Below are positions 60,351 through 64,000 of a DNA stretch of 64,000 nt, piece after piece. How positions within the stretch are numbered: the first letter of the stretch is position 1; every line of letters starts with the position of its first letter. The notes under the pieces are model-generated. The model did no database searches and had not been told where the DNA came from. It saw only the letters and a list, made by a program, of their open reading frames with translations. The DNA comes from Symbiodinium natans (lineage: Eukaryota; Sar; Dinophyceae; Suessiales; Symbiodiniaceae): contig CAJNDS010002202.1 in the NCBI GenBank assembly GCA_905221605.1, positions 207,501 through 271,500 on the forward strand, written 5' to 3'. Both the position numbers and the translations under genes were made by a program.

Positions 60351-62318
60351 TTAGGAAGTTTAGGGTTTAGGAAGTTTAGGGTTTAGGGTTTAGGGTTTAG
60401 GGTTTAGGGTCTAGGGTTTAGGGTTTAGGGTTTAGGGTTTAGGGCTAGGGTTTAGGGTTTAGGGTGTTAAGGTGCTAGGGTGCTAGGGTTTAGGGTGTTA
60501 GGGCTTAAGGTGTTAGGCTTGCAGGTTTGGGTTTTACAAACTCTCTACATCCTAAACCTCATAGGGGTTGGAGGCGAAGAGGCCCATGTTCTCCTCCCGA
60601 GGCATACTGACCCTAAACCCTAAACCCTAAACTCTAAACCCTCCATTTGGGGCCTGCTGAGGGGTTCATCGGCCCCCCACACCCCCATGGCGCCTTCTGA
60701 TGCAAGCTGTGTGGAGTTTCGGGTTGTTTAGGGCTTTAGGGTTTAAGGGGCCGTCGAGGGATTCGAGGGTTTAGGGTTTAGGGTTGAGGCGTGGGACTCT
60801 CGGTTTACGAGGGGTTGCATGGGTTTGGGCTTACGGTGAAAACATCGACTCGGAGTTCTAAGATTTCGGAGCCATGCGTTTAGCCACCCTAAAGCCCTAA
60901 ACCCTAAACCCTAAACCCTAAACCCTAAACCCTAAATCCTAAACCCCCCCCCCCCCCAAAAAAAAAAAAACTAAAGAAAACGCACCCCAAGGCCGAGGTG
61001 CCATCTGCCAACGGACGCCGGGCCAAAGACCAGAGCCCCGGGGAAGCTGCCCTCGGGGGTGCAATATGCCATAGGGCTTCTTGGGGGGGTCTTGCCAACC
61101 CGAAACCTTAAAGAGACCCTAAACCCTAAACCCTAAACCCCAAACCCTAAACCCTAAACCCTAAACCCTAAACCGCGAAGTAAACCCGAAACCCTAAGCC
61201 CCGAACCCTAAACCCCCCGTTTAGGGTTTGGGGTTTTGTTGTTTTGGGGTTAAGGGCTTGGTGGGGGTTTCAGTCTTTGGCTGGATGGAGGCCTTGCCTC
61301 GTCTGCAGGGATTGGGTTTTTCAGGGTTTTGGGGGGTTTAGGGTTTTAGGGTTTAGGTTTTTGGGGGGTTTAGGGTTTTAGGGTTTTAGGGGGTTTAGGG
61401 TTTTAGGGTTTTAGGGTTTTAGGGCTTTAGGGCTTTAGGGTTTTAGGCTTCTGGAGGTTGAGTGTCGGGGCTTTAGGTCTCAGGGCTGGGGGTGGGGGCT
61501 GTGGGGGTTGTAGGAGGTTTAGGGGGGGGGGGGGGGGCTCAGGGGTTACCCTAAACCCCAAACCCTTGGGGTTTCGGTTTCAGGGTTTGAGAGTTGAGGA
61601 TTTAGGGCTCACGATCTAGGAGCTCTGAGACCAATCACCGCAGGCGTTTTAGGGTTGGGATGCTGATGCTGAGGCATAGGGATGTCCTGCACGAGCCTTA
61701 GTAGAGATCAGTGTTTAGGGTTTCGCGTTGGGGGTTTATCTAGGGTTTAGGGTTTTAGGGTTTTAGGGTTTTAGGGTTTTAGGGTTTTAGGGTTTAGGGC
61801 TTGGGGTTTGGGATTTTGTGTAGGTAGTGTTGGCAGATCTGGGGGCCAACTGCCCCTCCCCCCCCCCACAATTCCCCCAAACTCCGTACACCCTAAACCC
61901 TAAAGCCTAAGCCCTAAGCCCTAAACCCTAAGCCCTAAACCCTAAACCCTAAACCCTAAACCCTAAACCCTAAACCCTAAACCCTAAACCCCTAACACTA
62001 GCTCAATCAAGCAGAAAGAAGTTGAACATCGCACATGAGCTCGGGGACCAGGACCCCGAGCCCTGAACCCGAAAATAAGTAAACCTAACAGCCCTACGTG
62101 CCTTCGCTAAAGGAAGTCGCTAGACCCTGAACCCTACACCCTAAAACCGTAAACCCTACTCCCAAACCCTAAGCCCTAAACCCCAAAAACCTAACCCTAA
62201 ACCCTAAACCCTAAACCCTAAACCCTAAACCCTAAACCCTAAACCCTAAACCCTGAACCCTAAACCCTAAACCCTAAACCCTAAACCCTAAACCCTAAAC
62301 CCTAAACCCAGCCCCACC
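60351..62318. repeat. Degenerate telomere-like arrays with G and C runs
   Basis: G-strand (60358-60535 and 61320-61450) and C-strand (60895-60945, 61100-61215 and 61885-61990) arrays alternate. Direct opposed junctions occur at about 61217 (C to G) and 61548 (G to C). Homopolymer runs lie at 60946-60958 (C) and 61512-61527 (G). A plus frame at about 60980-61075 (KAEVPSANGRRAKDQSPGEA) is coding-like. The CCCTAAA array at 62198-62308 is nearly perfect. Confidence 0.75.
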
Positions 62319-62417
62319 ATGTTCAACGCCGAGGCCGCGGCCGTGGCCGAGGCAAAGGCAAAAGAAAAGATCAACGAGAGCCGAAGCGGCAAGAAAAGCC
62401 AAGGGTTTAGGGTTTAG
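62319..62417 (+). CDS. Possible N-terminal exon between opposed arrays
   Basis: An ATG in the context CCCACCATG opens a frame reading MFNAEAAAVAEAKAKEKINE, SRSGKKSQ, which then runs into translated repeat (GFRV) and a TAG at 62415-62417. It is charged and helix-prone, as in many N-termini. CCCTAAA lies to the left and TTTAGGG to the right. Whether it is expressed is unknown; it may be a captured 5' piece of a gene. Confidence 0.35.
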   Translation: MFNAEAAAVAEAKAKEKINESRSGKKSQGFRV

Positions 62418-62824
62418 GGTTTAGGGTTTAGGGTTTAGGGTTTAGGGATTAGGGTTTAGGGTTTAGGGTTTAGGGTTTAGGGTTTAGGGTGTAGGGGTTC
62501 AGGGTTTAGGGTTGAAGGTGTACGGGGGGTTCGGGACAGGAAAGCTGAAGCACAGAAGCGTTCCCCAGCCCGCCACCACCCCTTTCCTCCTCCCCACGTC
62601 CAGGCCAACACAAAACCTTCATCCATGCTGGCCGGATTTTAGCCGAGACCCTTAGGTCATCCGCGGCTCCATCTACAAACGCTGGCCGCTGAGGTGTGCG
62701 CGACGCATAATTCTCTAGTGCAGTCCAGCCCTAAACCCTAAACCCTAAACCCTAAGCCCTAAACCCGAAACCTTGAAGCCAGACCCTACACCCCAAACCC
62801 GAGACCCTAACCACCTCATAACCC
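62418..62824. other. G-strand array end, unique DNA, C-strand repeats
   Basis: The G-strand array continues to about 62520. About 200 bp of unique DNA (62530-62730) has no convincing frame, then C-strand repeats follow. Confidence 0.7.
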
Positions 62825-62980
62825 CTAAACCCGAATGTCCCCCTCCCCAAGCCTGACGCACTCTCTTTATCTTACTGGTGCTTCGTTGTTTCGTGCCCTA
62901 ACCTAAACCCGAATGTCCCCCTCCCCAAGCCTGACGCACTCTCTTTATCTTACTGGTGCTTCGTTGTTTCGTGCCCTAAA
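62825..62980 (+). repeat. 78-bp tandem duplication joined by telomere-like bases
   Basis: The segment CTAAACCCGAATGTCCCCCT through CGTTGTTTCGTGCCCTAA occurs twice without a visible mismatch, 78 bp apart (GAATG at 62833 and 62911). The joint is CCCTAACCTAAACCC. Perfect identity implies a recent event. Confidence 0.9.
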
Positions 62981-64000
62981 CCCGACCCCCTAAACCCTAA
63001 ACCCTAAACCCTAAACCCTAAACCCCTTTGAATATAACCCCCGAACCCTATTTGGTTCCCTAAGCCCCCCTGGTAGTACCTATCTCACTCCCCCCGCACG
63101 TCCCCTTCAGCACCAGCAAGTTTTGCCAGCTACCCAGCAGAGGCGGCAGATAAGGGGCAATCGTATTTGAAGGAGAATGAACATCCGAAACCTCAAACCT
63201 AGAGCCACTGACCCTAAACCCTAAAGCGACTAACCCTAACCCCTAAACCTCAGAGTCTCAATTCCTACAACCCCACACCAATCTTAAAGCCGCCCCTCCA
63301 CCAAGAAACTCAAGGTCTGCACACTGAACATCAGTGGGGCTGAGGGTGTAGGGTTCATTGCAGGAGGTGCCGCAGTTCTCTGTGCCCAAGGAATCTTCTT
63401 CACTGTCATACCATGAACCCCACATGGCAACTTACGATGATAAGGCACCCCTATAGTAGACCCCCAAATGGTAGGATTCCCTTGATAACAAGGACACCAC
63501 CCCCCTCCCCCCCTAAGCGCGTTCGGCTCTCTCTGGGCTAGACCCTAAACCCTAAACCCTAAACCCTAAACCCTAAACCCCAAACCCTAAACCCCAAACC
63601 CCAAAACCCAAACCCCAAACCCCAAACCAACCATCCGCGTCCCTCATCCGCTCAACACGCTGCGGGGGATGAAGCAGGCATCCTACTGGCGCTTATATGG
63701 ATGAGGGTTGCGAAAGGATTATGGTCTATCCTGAGCCGAAACCCTAAATCCTAAACCCTAAACCCTAAACCCTAACTGCCGGCAAAAAGAATTCCTCCGG
63801 TCTTGTCCCTGTTTCTAATCCCGAATGAAGCACCAGATAGGACGTTGCTTCCTTAGTGGCGCGTATATCGGATGCAAAGCGGGCTCCGCTCTTGGCGTTT
63901 AGGGTTGCTGGAAATGATGGTTTAGGGTTCATCGCTCAGAATTCAAGGCTTCGGGTTTTGCAGGGCGATAGGATGGTTGACTACTTGATCACTGTAAAGC
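62981..64000. other. Mosaic to the window edge, no supported gene
   Basis: C-strand arrays lie at 62990-63028 and 63541-63630 (the latter shifting to CCCCAAA) and at 63745-63775. A weak relative of the 45050 element lies at 63430-63500. The remaining DNA is unique, with no convincing frame. Confidence 0.6.

Noticed and set aside
1..64000. The window as a true chromosome end
   Set aside because: Telomere heptamers occur throughout in both orientations and neither window edge ends in an array, so these are interstitial arrays.

Overview
This is a eukaryotic nuclear window dominated by repeats. I find no intact gene. Dozens of interstitial runs of the TTTAGGG/CCCTAAA telomere heptamer lie in both orientations, every few hundred bases from end to end. 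They separate short islands of unique DNA, dispersed miniature elements, homopolymer C/G runs and several long tandem arrays. There are no bacterial operons, rRNAs or tRNAs, and I saw no spliced-leader sequence. The heptamer is the plant/alveolate type. Together with fragments of non-LTR retroelement reverse transcriptase and a retroelement RNase H, it suggests a protist with a large repeat-rich genome. A dinoflagellate such as a Symbiodiniaceae member is my best guess; a chromerid or another alga is possible. The lineage is inference.

Layout. 1-3200: telomere-like mosaic with three copies of a 112-116 bp mobile element that has 5-bp target duplications, plus a foldback element and a reverse-transcriptase scrap. 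3211-4840 and 5428-5885: two members of a cassette family with shared left ends but different tandem cargo. 5886-29490: telomere-like arrays alternating with short, often coding-like islands. These include an RNase H fragment (16193-16519), a P-loop scrap (11074-11145), a large inverted repeat (about 21640-22715) and an open frame split by an array with a 23-bp duplication on each side (24081-24430). 29505-31115: a 9/10-bp minisatellite, open in all six frames. 31140-35890: mosaic plus low-complexity DNA. 35890-38345: three adjacent tandem arrays (about 110-, 77- and 46-bp units). 38346-39790: unique DNA with one decayed gene-like frame. 40082-41700: two more cassettes. 41700-64000: mosaic again, with a broken reverse transcriptase (43345-43770), more miniature elements and many exon-like scraps.

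No genes act together here. What unifies the window is structural. Most coding-like islands are bounded on the left by CCCTAAA and on the right by TTTAGGG, as the ends of a linear DNA molecule would be. Two arrays are flanked by 23-24 bp direct duplications, and one array sits cleanly inside a miniature transposon. The window reads as a record of telomere-repeat addition or insertion at breaks, possibly with capture of telomere-capped fragments, followed by local expansion of variant repeats. Family calls rest on motifs read by eye, without database searches.
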